The translations under genes were made by a program, and so were the position numbers. Below are positions 49,994 through 57,968 of a stretch of 64,000 nucleotides of DNA, piece by piece (the stretch's first letter is position 1; every line of letters begins with the position of its first letter). A model generated the notes under the pieces. That model saw nothing but the letters and a program-made list of their open reading frames with translations. It did not search any database and had not been told where the DNA came from. The stretch covers positions 62,001 through 126,000 of the forward strand of contig JADLEJ010000034.1 in assembly GCA_020846195.1 (NCBI GenBank), given 5' to 3'. This DNA comes from Nitrospira sp. (GTDB lineage: Bacteria; Nitrospirota; Nitrospiria; Nitrospirales; Nitrospiraceae).

Positions 49994-51568
49994 TTAGGCA
50001 TTGCCTTTCAGCCACTGTTTCACGACCACCGCGGTCCCATCGGGATTCTTTCTCGCCATATCGACGATTTGGGCGCGGTTCGCGCTCGATTCCAGCGAGG
50101 CTTCGACCGCACCGACAGAAGCGGGCAACGCCGGCGCCGCGGCCTCCGCCGCAACCGTTTCAATCGACGAGACGCCCAGCATCGCAATGAGCGGCCGCAC
50201 GACAAAGAAGAGAATAAGCAGGAACAGCAAGGCGCCGACGCCATACCGCATGTATGGCATCCAGGGTTGCGTGGTCTCGGCTACCGCCTCGACGGTCGCC
50301 GTCGCCGGTTCTTCAGGGCCGAATCCGAACTGGACGTTCACGACCTGCACCTGGTCTTGGCGCTCCGCCGAATACCCCATCGCCTTCTTCACGATGTCTT
50401 CGATCCGCTTGAGGTCTTCCTCGCTGCGTGGAATGTATTTCTTGACGGCCTCGCCCGCCGGCTTGTCGGCCGTGTCGCCTTCCGCAGCTTTGGGCGCTTC
50501 GTAGGTGCCATCGACCAAGACCGCCACCGACAGTTTCTTGATCGACCCAATCGGCTCCACGATGCGCGACACCGTCCGGCTGATTTCGTAATTGACCGTT
50601 TCATTCTTCGTTTGCGTCGCATTGGAACTCGTCGGCGTCGGCTCCGCTTCCGTTCCCGGAGGCACGTTGGACTGCACGCCCGGCACACCGCCAGACACGC
50701 CGTTGACGCCGTTGGCCTTTTCTTGGCCGCGCTGCTCGCTGCGCACGACTTGCCCGTTCGGATCGTAGCGCTCTTCCGTCGTTTCAACTTTTCTGAAATC
50801 GATCAGGCTGGAAACTCGGACTTCCGCCTTGTTCAATCCAACAATCCGTTCGAGCATCGACTGGATCCGGCCTTCGATGTCCTTTTCAATCGTGCGCTGA
50901 TATTCGAGCTGCGTGTTGGTCAATCCGGCGGTCTCATCCTGCGCCGTTGAGGACAAGAGATGACCGTGGCCGTCGACGACGGTAATGTCGCGAGCCTGCA
51001 AACCTTCCACGCTGCTGGCGACTAAATGCACGACGCCCTGAACTTGCCCCTTGCTCAACGCTTGAGCATTCCTGAGCGACACGACCACCGACGCGCGCGG
51101 ACGCTCCTGTTCCGCGGCAAACAACCGCCGTTCGGGAATGGCGAGATGCACCCGCGCCCGTTCCACTTCCGGCATCTGCGCAATCGTCCGCGCGAGCTCG
51201 CCCTGCAGCGCGCGCCGGTAATTCAGTTTTTGGACGAACTCGGACATGCCGATGGAGGTGCGGTCGAAAATCTCATAGCCAACGCCGCCGCCTTTGGGAA
51301 TGCCCTGGCTGGCCAGCGTCAAGCGCAAGTCATGCACCTGCGCCGTGGGCACAAGAATCGTGGCTCCTCCGCCCGTCGTATCGTAGGGCGTCTTCGATTC
51401 TTTCAGTTTGTCGATGATCGCCGAGGCATCTTCACTGTTGAGATTCGTGAAAAGGACCTGCATGTCCGGCTGCTGCGTCCACAGCGCGAGCGCAATCAGA
51501 CCGGCGATGGATCCCGCCAGCGCCACCAAAATAATCATGCGTTGATTGATCGAGAATTTCGAAAACAT
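49994..51568 (-). CDS. fliF: MS-ring protein FliF
   Basis: This 524-aa protein has two flanking membrane segments (about 11-30 and 432-455), YscJ/FliF ring domains (LFTNLNSEDASAIIDKLKESKTPYDTTGGGATILVP; ALQGELARTIAQMPEVERARVHLAIPERRLF) and a C-terminal FliG-binding tail. It forms the ring on which the basal body is built. ATG 51568 has GAGG 12 bases upstream. Confidence 0.97.
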   Translation of the reverse strand: MFSKFSINQRMIILVALAGSIAGLIALALWTQQPDMQVLFTNLNSEDASAIIDKLKESKTPYDTTGGGATILVPTAQVHDLRLTLASQGIPKGGGVGYEIFDRTSIGMSEFVQKLNYRRALQGELARTIAQMPEVERARVHLAIPERRLFAAEQERPRASVVVSLRNAQALSKGQVQGVVHLVASSVEGLQARDITVVDGHGHLLSSTAQDETAGLTNTQLEYQRTIEKDIEGRIQSMLERIVGLNKAEVRVSSLIDFRKVETTEERYDPNGQVVRSEQRGQEKANGVNGVSGGVPGVQSNVPPGTEAEPTPTSSNATQTKNETVNYEISRTVSRIVEPIGSIKKLSVAVLVDGTYEAPKAAEGDTADKPAGEAVKKYIPRSEEDLKRIEDIVKKAMGYSAERQDQVQVVNVQFGFGPEEPATATVEAVAETTQPWMPYMRYGVGALLFLLILFFVVRPLIAMLGVSSIETVAAEAAAPALPASVGAVEASLESSANRAQIVDMARKNPDGTAVVVKQWLKGNA

Positions 51569-51605
51569 ACAGCTGGGTTACCTCATCCGCCTCAACAGGC
51601 TCCGG

Positions 51606-51911
51606 TCACACTTGCATCCGTTGAATTTCTTCGTACGCCGTCACGAGCTTATTGCGAATCTGCATCATGAGCTGGAACGACACATCGGCCTGCTGCAAGG
51701 CCACCATCGTGCCATGGAGGTCCGACGATTGCCCGGTCACAAGGGCATCGACCGCCTGGTTGGCCTGTATCTGCACATCATTCGCCTTCCCGATGGCGTT
51801 TTTGAGCGTGTCCATAAAGCCGCCCGGCCCGGATGTCTCCGCCGCTCCGACTGGAGCGATTCGGTCCGCAATCGCAGGGATCACCGGTGAGATGCCTTGA
51901 ATAGGTGTCAT
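51606..51911 (-). CDS. fliE: MS-ring/rod adaptor FliE
   Basis: This 101-aa protein has the FliE C-terminal motif VDALVTGQSSDLHGTMVALQQADVSFQLMMQIRNKLVTAYEEIQRMQV. It joins the MS ring to the rod. GGGAGG lies 6 bases before ATG 51911, directly after flgC. Confidence 0.96.
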   Translation of the reverse strand: MTPIQGISPVIPAIADRIAPVGAAETSGPGGFMDTLKNAIGKANDVQIQANQAVDALVTGQSSDLHGTMVALQQADVSFQLMMQIRNKLVTAYEEIQRMQV

Positions 51912-51914
51912 GGG

Positions 51915-52364
51915 TTACCTCCCGATCTCCAGGGCTTTTGTCCGCATCGCGCGCATCGCATTAATCGCTTGCACGTTCGCTTCGTAGGCCCGCGAGGCGC
52001 CGATCATATTCACCATTTCTTCCATCACATTCACATTGGGCAACCGGACAAATCCTTTGGGGTCGGCATCCGGGTGATGCGGGTCATAGATCAACTGGCC
52101 CGGCTTCGGATCCTCCACCACGCGCGCCACCGCCACGCCTTCCAGCGCATGCGCGGTTGTGCCGAGGGCCACCTGCCGAAACGCTTTTTGAAACGCACTG
52201 GGCACCGGCGCGGAATGAAACACCACATCGCGCCGCTTGTACGGCCCGCCGCCTGGCGTGCGTGTGGATTGGGCGTTGGCCAAATTGCTGGCGATCACGT
52301 TCAACCGGCGGCGTTGCGCGTCCATGCCTGAAACCGACACCGCCATCGAATCGGACATATCCAT
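51915..52364 (-). CDS. flgC: Proximal rod protein FlgC
   Basis: This 149-aa protein has SVSGMDAQRRRLNVIASNLANAQSTRTPGGGPYKRRDVVF and, at the C-terminus, VNVMEEMVNMIGASRAYEANVQAINA, typical of FlgC. AAAGGAG is 8 bases before ATG 52364. It follows flgB as in most flagellar operons. Confidence 0.97.
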   Translation of the reverse strand: MDMSDSMAVSVSGMDAQRRRLNVIASNLANAQSTRTPGGGPYKRRDVVFHSAPVPSAFQKAFRQVALGTTAHALEGVAVARVVEDPKPGQLIYDPHHPDADPKGFVRLPNVNVMEEMVNMIGASRAYEANVQAINAMRAMRTKALEIGR

Positions 52365-52384
52365 GGTCTTGTCTCCTTTCGCTG

Positions 52385-52792
52385 TTAACGGGCGTCGCGG
52401 ATCGCACTGAGCAACTGCCTAAACCGCTGTGCGGTAATGGTTGCCGCCGTGTTGTACTGTCCGGCAGTGTCCGACGACTTGGCCATTTCCAATTCCAGAT
52501 TGACGGAGTTCGCGTCCATGGGCAGATCGCCGGCCGGCACTTCCGTCAGTTTTCCCGTAACGGCCTGATAGCCCTGCCCGCGCAAGCCGATATGCTGTCC
52601 TTGCGTCACGGCCATGGTGAGCGGGAAGCGCCCCTTGTGCGCCGCTTGCAGTTGTTGGGCGAACTGCAGATCGGAGGCGCGGTACCCCGGCGTTTCCTCG
52701 TTGGCCAAATTAGATGCGATCACCCGCTGCCGGGCGCTATGGAGATCGAGACTGCGATGCAACAAGTGCATGGTTTTATCGAGCAGTTCCAT
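52385..52792 (-). CDS. flgB: Proximal rod protein FlgB
   Basis: This 135-aa protein has LLHRSLDLHSARQRVIASNLANEETPGYRASDLQF, typical of FlgB. It is shorter at the C-terminus than some homologues, but flgB is always small. The start is ATG 52792 with AAGGAGG 5 bases upstream; a GTG two codons earlier would crowd that site. It heads flgBC-fliEFGHIJ. Confidence 0.95.
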   Translation of the reverse strand: MELLDKTMHLLHRSLDLHSARQRVIASNLANEETPGYRASDLQFAQQLQAAHKGRFPLTMAVTQGQHIGLRGQGYQAVTGKLTEVPAGDLPMDANSVNLELEMAKSSDTAGQYNTAATITAQRFRQLLSAIRDAR

Positions 52793-52832
52793 GGCCACCT
52801 CCTTCTCTGTTCACGCTCATCCCCTGTTCTCT

Positions 52833-52848
52833 AGCAACCTCGATGCCT
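52833..52848 (-). promoter_or_regulatory. Sigma-54 promoter of flgB operon
   Basis: On minus AGGCATCGAGGTTGCT has correct GG-to-GC spacing and shares AGGTTGCT with the flgF promoter. The predicted start near 52822 is 30 bases before the flgB ATG. Confidence 0.7.
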
Positions 52849-52884
52849 AAGAATGCGCCGTCCCCCGCCCGGTTATCCGCCAGA

Positions 52885-52904
52885 CCAGGCAACGCTTGCC
52901 GGGT
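52885..52904. repeat. Dyad between flrC-like gene and flgB
   Basis: A 20-base imperfect dyad (ACC-a-GGCAA-cgc-TTGCC-g-GGT) lies 33 bases after the flrC-like stop and ~70 bases upstream of the sigma-54 start. No T-run follows. It could be a terminator or the FlrC-type activator site. Confidence 0.4.
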
Positions 52905-52936
52905 CGCAGGATGCCGATGGAATAATCTGCCGATCA

Positions 52937-54343
52937 TTACGGCTCCAACGCCGTCAAGGGCAGTTCGGTTTCGCGATACTCTCGCAGTTTATTTCTCAAG
53001 GTTCGGATGCTGATGCCCAGTTCCTTCGCCGCGTGCGTCCGATTATCCTTGACCCGCGATAATGTCTTGAAAATCAGCTCCCGCTCCATTTCCCAGAGCG
53101 ATCCGTTCGCCGGTGCCGGCGCAGGCATTGGAGCCGGATTCGCGGCACTCGCCTGATCCTGGCGGGCCTCGGGAAGGTGCATCGGGAGAATGGTCCCCTG
53201 CCCGGCGAGCAAGACGGCACGCTCCATGACATTTTCCAGCTCCCGCACGTTCCCTTTCCATGGCAGCGTATGGAGATGCGCCACGGCGGCGTCCGATACA
53301 GCCGGTTGCGCAACGCCATTTCTGACGGCGGAAGCGCCGGTAAAATGACGCGCCAGCAAAGCAATGTCGGCCGGCCGTTCTCTCAACGGAGGCACCGTGA
53401 TCGGAAACACGTTCAGCCGGTAATAGAGATCCTCGCGGAACCGCCCCTGCTCCACTTCCCGATAGAGCGTGCGATTCGTGGTCGCAATCACCCGGATATT
53501 GACGGCCACCGGGTCGCGGCCGCCGATGCGATCCACCTCGCGTTCCTGCAACACCCTCAAGAGCTTCGCCTGCAGGCCCAAATTCATCTCGCTGATTTCA
53601 TCCAGGAGGATGGTCCCGGTATGCGCCATTTCAAACTTGCCGATCTTCTTCATCATGGCGCCGGTAAACGCGCCGCGCTCATGCCCGAACAGCTCGCTTT
53701 CCAGCAAGCCGTCCGGCAAGGCGGCGCAATTCACGGCAATGAACGGCCGGTGCGCGCGAGGGCTGCGCGTATGGATGAACCGGGCCAGCAATTCCTTTCC
53801 GGTGCCGCTCTCCCCATTAATCAAGACGGTGGCTTGACTGGCGGCCACCCCCTCGACCGTGCTGAGCAGCCGGATCATGCCGGGGTCTTGGGTCAGAATC
53901 GCGCGTCCTTCGACAGACGTCGACGCCCCGGGCGATTCAAGATCCCGCCCTTCCTTAAGGTTCGTGATGACCCGTTCAAGCAAATCCATGGAGAAGGGCT
54001 TGAGTAAATAATCGCTCGCGCCGAACTTCATCGCATCAACGGCCGTCTCCACTGTCCCATAGGCGGTCATCAGCACGATTGCGGTCTGCGGCGCGCGCGC
54101 CTTGATGTCTTTAATCAGATCCAACCCGGTGATGCGCGGCATCTTTAAATCGGTGATGACGAGCCAGGGGCGGAAGCGTGTCACTCGCTCCAAGGCGTCG
54201 GACCCGTCGATGGCGCCCTGCACCTCATAGCCCAATCGCCGGACCGACTCCATCAACGCGGTGCGCATCGACGGCTCATCGTCGACAATGAGAATGCGAT
54301 CCTGACTCTCCGTGCTGTCCATTGCGGTCTCGCGATCATTCAT
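52937..54343 (-). CDS. FlrC/FleR-like sigma-54 response regulator
   Basis: This 468-aa protein has a receiver with D65 (VITDLKMP), a sigma-54 AAA+ domain with Walker A GESGTGKE and the GAFTGA loop, and a C-terminal Fis-type helix-turn-helix (THAAKELGISIRTLRNKLREY). It should activate the sigma-54 promoters of middle flagellar genes after phosphorylation by the kinase just upstream. The start is ATG 54343 behind GGAGGAA, overlapping the kinase end by 8 bases. It is NtrC-family; the flagellar context gives the FlrC-like label. Confidence 0.88.
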   Translation of the reverse strand: MNDRETAMDSTESQDRILIVDDEPSMRTALMESVRRLGYEVQGAIDGSDALERVTRFRPWLVITDLKMPRITGLDLIKDIKARAPQTAIVLMTAYGTVETAVDAMKFGASDYLLKPFSMDLLERVITNLKEGRDLESPGASTSVEGRAILTQDPGMIRLLSTVEGVAASQATVLINGESGTGKELLARFIHTRSPRAHRPFIAVNCAALPDGLLESELFGHERGAFTGAMMKKIGKFEMAHTGTILLDEISEMNLGLQAKLLRVLQEREVDRIGGRDPVAVNIRVIATTNRTLYREVEQGRFREDLYYRLNVFPITVPPLRERPADIALLARHFTGASAVRNGVAQPAVSDAAVAHLHTLPWKGNVRELENVMERAVLLAGQGTILPMHLPEARQDQASAANPAPMPAPAPANGSLWEMERELIFKTLSRVKDNRTHAAKELGISIRTLRNKLREYRETELPLTALEP

Positions 54344-55640
54344 GGGCGCGTTCCTCCATCGTCTCAACGTGGATGGCAGGCTCCAAATCGGATGCCGGCC
54401 GTTCCTGCCCGCCATTCCATTCCAGCGCCGTCGCTACTGCCATGGACGGCTCTGCCGGATGAGGCAGCAGGATCGTAAACGTCGTGCCTTCTCCAAGCCG
54501 GCTCTCGACATCGATGCGCCCGTGATGCGCATCGATGATGGCATGGACAATGGCCAGGCCTAATCCGGTGCCCTCATCCTTGGTTGTAAAGAATGGGTCG
54601 AATATTCTGGAGCGGTGCACCGGATCGATTCCGGGGCCGTTATCGGCGATCGTCAGACAAATCGCCTCTCCGCCGAGAGAACGGCCGTCTGCCTGTTCCA
54701 GCTTGAGTGTCAGAATCCCTCCGCCGGGCATGGCTTGAACGGCGTTCAAAATCAGATTCAACACGACTTGCTTGAACTGCCCTTCGTTGCACCACATCGC
54801 TGGAATGCGGGGGTCGAGGTCGAGACGGATGTCCACGGGAGTCTTGGTAATGGCGTGGGCTGCCAAGGTCAAGGCATCCAGCACCAGCGTCTCGACGGTC
54901 TGCCAGCCGCGCGCCGACCGCTCCGGCTGGGTGTAGATCAACAGATTGGACAACAACCGGTCCAGGCCATGAACCGCCTGGGAGATCTGTTCCGCATAAG
55001 CCAGGCTTGCCGGCTGCTCCTGCAGGTCGCGCCGCAGCATGGAGGCGAACAGTTCGATGCTGCCCAGCGGGTTGCGGATCTCATGGGCGATTCGCCCGAC
55101 CATTTCGCCCATCGCCACCAAGCGATGCTGGCGCTGCAAGCGCTCTTCCAAGCGGCACATCTGGGTGACATCGTGAATAAGGAGCAGCTGGCCGGACGAT
55201 TGTCCCGAAGAGGCTTCCAATGCGCGCTGGGCAATGGTCAGCACATGAGACTCGTGCCGCTGAGGCTGTTCGCTCACGGTGAGCTGAAGACTATCCAAGA
55301 GCGCCTGCGCGGATTGCCCTCGGAGAGCATCGGCGGAGCGGCCCAGGAGGCGCGTGGCCGCCTCGTTCACTCTTGTCACCCGCCCGCTGAGATCCACAAC
55401 CAACACCCCGGTGGTCAGGGAGTTCAAAATTCCGCTCAAGTGCGTCCGCATCGCTTCGTTGTCCTGAAGCTGCTGCCGCAAGGCGGCATTGCTCTGCGAC
55501 AACTCCACATCCATCTGCTCTATGCGATCGGTCAGCGTGGAATACGACCGCTGCAGCGTATGGGCGGCTTGGTCGAAGGTGTGAAAGGCCTCTTGAAGCA
55601 GGTCTCGTTCAGCGGGATGCAAGGCGGTCGATGTGGTCAT
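54336..55640 (-). CDS. FlrB/FleS-like sensor histidine kinase
   Basis: This 434-aa cytoplasmic kinase has a coiled-coil N-terminus (about 20-65), a PAS domain (LNSLTTGVLVVDLSGRVTRVNEAATRLLG, about 70-160), HisKA with H186 (RIAHEIRNPLGSIELFA), and HATPase with DNGPGID and GTGLGLAIVHAI. No membrane segment is present, as in FlrB/FleS. The NtrB-type H box AHEIRNPL fits a partner of a sigma-54 regulator. The ATG at 55640 overlaps the TPR gene stop and has AGGAGGG upstream. Confidence 0.88.
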   Translation of the reverse strand: MTTSTALHPAERDLLQEAFHTFDQAAHTLQRSYSTLTDRIEQMDVELSQSNAALRQQLQDNEAMRTHLSGILNSLTTGVLVVDLSGRVTRVNEAATRLLGRSADALRGQSAQALLDSLQLTVSEQPQRHESHVLTIAQRALEASSGQSSGQLLLIHDVTQMCRLEERLQRQHRLVAMGEMVGRIAHEIRNPLGSIELFASMLRRDLQEQPASLAYAEQISQAVHGLDRLLSNLLIYTQPERSARGWQTVETLVLDALTLAAHAITKTPVDIRLDLDPRIPAMWCNEGQFKQVVLNLILNAVQAMPGGGILTLKLEQADGRSLGGEAICLTIADNGPGIDPVHRSRIFDPFFTTKDEGTGLGLAIVHAIIDAHHGRIDVESRLGEGTTFTILLPHPAEPSMAVATALEWNGGQERPASDLEPAIHVETMEERAHE

Positions 55641-57805
55641 AGTCCCTCCTGCGGCAACTGCCGCTCCTGTTTAATGCTTTCATGGAACGAACTTGAAAAC
55701 CGGCTCATCAGCGCGTCGTCGCCCTGTCCAAGCTCGGCGAGCGCCACCGTGGCGCGATCGTGCTCTTTCAAGGCCTGCCAGCCGCGGACGATCTGCAGCC
55801 GGGCCCATTGGAGTTGGTCTCGATTTGGTTTTTTCTCGATGACGGTGTGGTAGACATCGATGGCCTCTCGATGCCGCTTCATTTGCGCCAGGAGGTCGGC
55901 GTACGCGAGCAATGCGGCGATAGTCTTCGGCGCGCCAGACTCAAAGGCTTCTTCTGTTGCAATCACGGCTTCCTCAGGCTTATTGAGGCGCAGGAATACG
56001 GCGGCCATTTGCTGGTACATCCAGGGGCGCTCCGGGTGTTTGGGATGATGGATCATCCAGGCCCGGCCGAAATGCAGCAGGCCGGCCAAATCGCCTCCGT
56101 CCGCCATCGTCTCGACAAGCAAATGCAGCGCTTCCTGATCGAAGCGGCCGTCGGGGTACTCCAAGCGATAGCGCTCCAACACCTTTCTCGCCGCCGCGTT
56201 GTCGCGCTGCGAGAGATAGACCTTCGCCAAACCGAGGAGGGCCTGTTCGGTGACCTGGGGACGCTTGGTCCCTTTGGCCATGAGTTGATAGAGGCGGCCG
56301 GCTTCTGTCGTAAACCCCAGGCGGTCATGGGCGTCGGCAATGTCGAGCAAGAGCGGAGACGACAGATAGTACCGCTCGGCGGAAGGCCCATGCCGGTGAA
56401 ACAGCGTCGTCAGCGTGACATCGTCGTGCGACTTGACGGCGGCTTCCATCCAGGGACGCAAGATCATGGCGAGTCGATCGCCGGCTTTGGCCGGCCAGGG
56501 ATCGTCTGGCCCCCCGCTGCTGCGGTCGGCCACCAGCTTGTAGGCGATCAACGCCGGCGCAATCTCTTCCGATTGCTCCAGATGCGCGGCCACTTGATAC
56601 AACGCCTCGCTTCCGATCATGTCGCGGTCGTGCTGCGCGGCAATCTCCTGCATCTGCTTGAGATAGTCTTCCAGGCTCTGATTCGGAGAGGGCTCGTCAT
56701 AAAGGAGGCTCGCGACGCTCGGAGACACCGGATTGTCCGCGGCGGCGACTTTCTGCTCGACTCTCAGCGTTGCCAGGCGCACCTTCGCCAGCACCGCTTG
56801 AGGACGGCCTTCGTAGTGGACAGAAATAAATCCGTACAACAGTTCCGCGCTGGGCAGGTATTTCGATGTTTGCAGACTGTCGGCCAGCCGCAAGAGCATG
56901 GCCGGCGCCTCTTGGTGCGCCGGGTACAGGTTGTAGAACTGCAGCAACAAACCCCGGCCGATCACCTCATGGTGCAAATCCATCTGAATCAAAGCGTAAC
57001 GCCCCAGTGCAAGCGGATTCAGTCTCAGAAACTTCGGCCAGCGCCGATAGGCCAAGTCGTACATCGTCGACGCGTCGTGAGCCCGGCGCTGATGAAAGAA
57101 GGAAGAGGCGAGCCCGATGGTGGCATGCAAGAGAATTTGATCGTGCTGGCTTCGTTTCCGTAAATCTTCGAACGTCAGCTCCGCATCCCGCCATTTCTCC
57201 ACAGTCAGCGCGGCATAGCCGAGACCGAGCAAGGCCCGCTCCCCGTCTGGCGATGATGCATTGTGCGACAGCGCCCGCTCGTAGAGCGATTGCGCTTCCT
57301 GATGCCAGCCTTGCGAGAGATAGATATCGGCCATGCGCCACTCGGCGCGTTTGGCGTTCAATGATTGCGGATAATCCCGCAGCAGCGCTTTGTATCGATC
57401 GAGCGCTTCCAACCGGCTACTGTTTTCCTGGCTTTCTCTCAGGGCGGTCTCTGCGAGAAAGGTCAACGCCGTGGGAGTCAGCGCGCTTTCCGGCTGTTGA
57501 TTAATCACTTTTTCAAAGAACCGGCGCGCCTGCGCCCACTCTCCTTTGCCGTAGGCGTTCATGCCTTCTTGCAAGGCCAGCGCATCCATGCCTTGCGATT
57601 GCCCTTCAAGCCGCGGTCCGTCATCCGGCAAGGTAGAAAGCGCAAGTCCCATCGAATCGGATGCGTGCGTTGAAGAGGAAGGCACTGAGACCGCCGCCGG
57701 TCCGGCATGCACCAGCGCAAAGTCTCCGAGCGCCAGCGGCCGCAGGCACAGCCACGCGAAGAGCAAGAGGGTCAGTTGTGTCCAAGATCGGTGTGATGAG
57801 TACAC
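55637..57805 (-). CDS. Exported TPR-repeat protein in flrBC operon
   Basis: This 722-aa protein has an N-terminal signal peptide (WTQLTLLLFAWLCLRPLALG) and then many TPR-like helices (e.g. AYGKGEWAQARRFFEKVINQQPESALTPTALTFLAE; LYQLMAKGTKRPQVTEQALLGLAKVYLSQRDNAAARKVLERY). It is probably periplasmic. It starts at GTG 57805, but the predicted sigma-54 start is only ~4 bases upstream and no ribosome site is seen, so the true start could differ. Coupling to a flagellar two-component pair suggests a motor or assembly role comparable to periplasmic TPR protein PflA of Campylobacter (inference). Confidence 0.8.
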   Translation of the reverse strand: MYSSHRSWTQLTLLLFAWLCLRPLALGDFALVHAGPAAVSVPSSSTHASDSMGLALSTLPDDGPRLEGQSQGMDALALQEGMNAYGKGEWAQARRFFEKVINQQPESALTPTALTFLAETALRESQENSSRLEALDRYKALLRDYPQSLNAKRAEWRMADIYLSQGWHQEAQSLYERALSHNASSPDGERALLGLGYAALTVEKWRDAELTFEDLRKRSQHDQILLHATIGLASSFFHQRRAHDASTMYDLAYRRWPKFLRLNPLALGRYALIQMDLHHEVIGRGLLLQFYNLYPAHQEAPAMLLRLADSLQTSKYLPSAELLYGFISVHYEGRPQAVLAKVRLATLRVEQKVAAADNPVSPSVASLLYDEPSPNQSLEDYLKQMQEIAAQHDRDMIGSEALYQVAAHLEQSEEIAPALIAYKLVADRSSGGPDDPWPAKAGDRLAMILRPWMEAAVKSHDDVTLTTLFHRHGPSAERYYLSSPLLLDIADAHDRLGFTTEAGRLYQLMAKGTKRPQVTEQALLGLAKVYLSQRDNAAARKVLERYRLEYPDGRFDQEALHLLVETMADGGDLAGLLHFGRAWMIHHPKHPERPWMYQQMAAVFLRLNKPEEAVIATEEAFESGAPKTIAALLAYADLLAQMKRHREAIDVYHTVIEKKPNRDQLQWARLQIVRGWQALKEHDRATVALAELGQGDDALMSRFSSSFHESIKQERQLPQEGL

Positions 57806-57819
57806 GGCAAGGCTGCTTC

Positions 57820-57835
57820 AGCAAAGACTATGCCT
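57820..57835 (-). promoter_or_regulatory. Sigma-54-like promoter of TPR-flrBC operon
   Basis: On minus AGGCATAGTCTTTGCT has correct GG-to-GC spacing and the AGGCAT/TTGCT pattern of the flgB promoter. Predicted start near 57809 leaves only ~4 bases before the GTG, unlike the 29-36 bases at the other four promoters. Confidence 0.5.
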
Positions 57836-57941
57836 TCAGCCGGGCGGTGCGGATTTGTCTGAATATCGAGGGGAACCGGAAGGGATTCAGTCGATGGGAT
57901 CAATCGGCCGTCAAATTGGCCGACAAGGGTTTTTGAGGATC

Positions 57942-57955
57942 GTCAACGATTTGAC
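57942..57955. promoter_or_regulatory. FleQ-box-like palindrome
   Basis: GTCAACGATTTGAC equals the published FleQ box (GTCAATAAATTGAC) in both half-sites and length. CCGTCAAAT at 57908-57916 repeats the left half in inverted relation to ATTTGACGG at 57949-57957. It sits just after the fleQ-like stop and ~140 bases upstream of the sigma-54 promoter of TPR-flrBC. Confidence 0.6.
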
Positions 57956-57968
57956 GGCAGCGGGCAGG

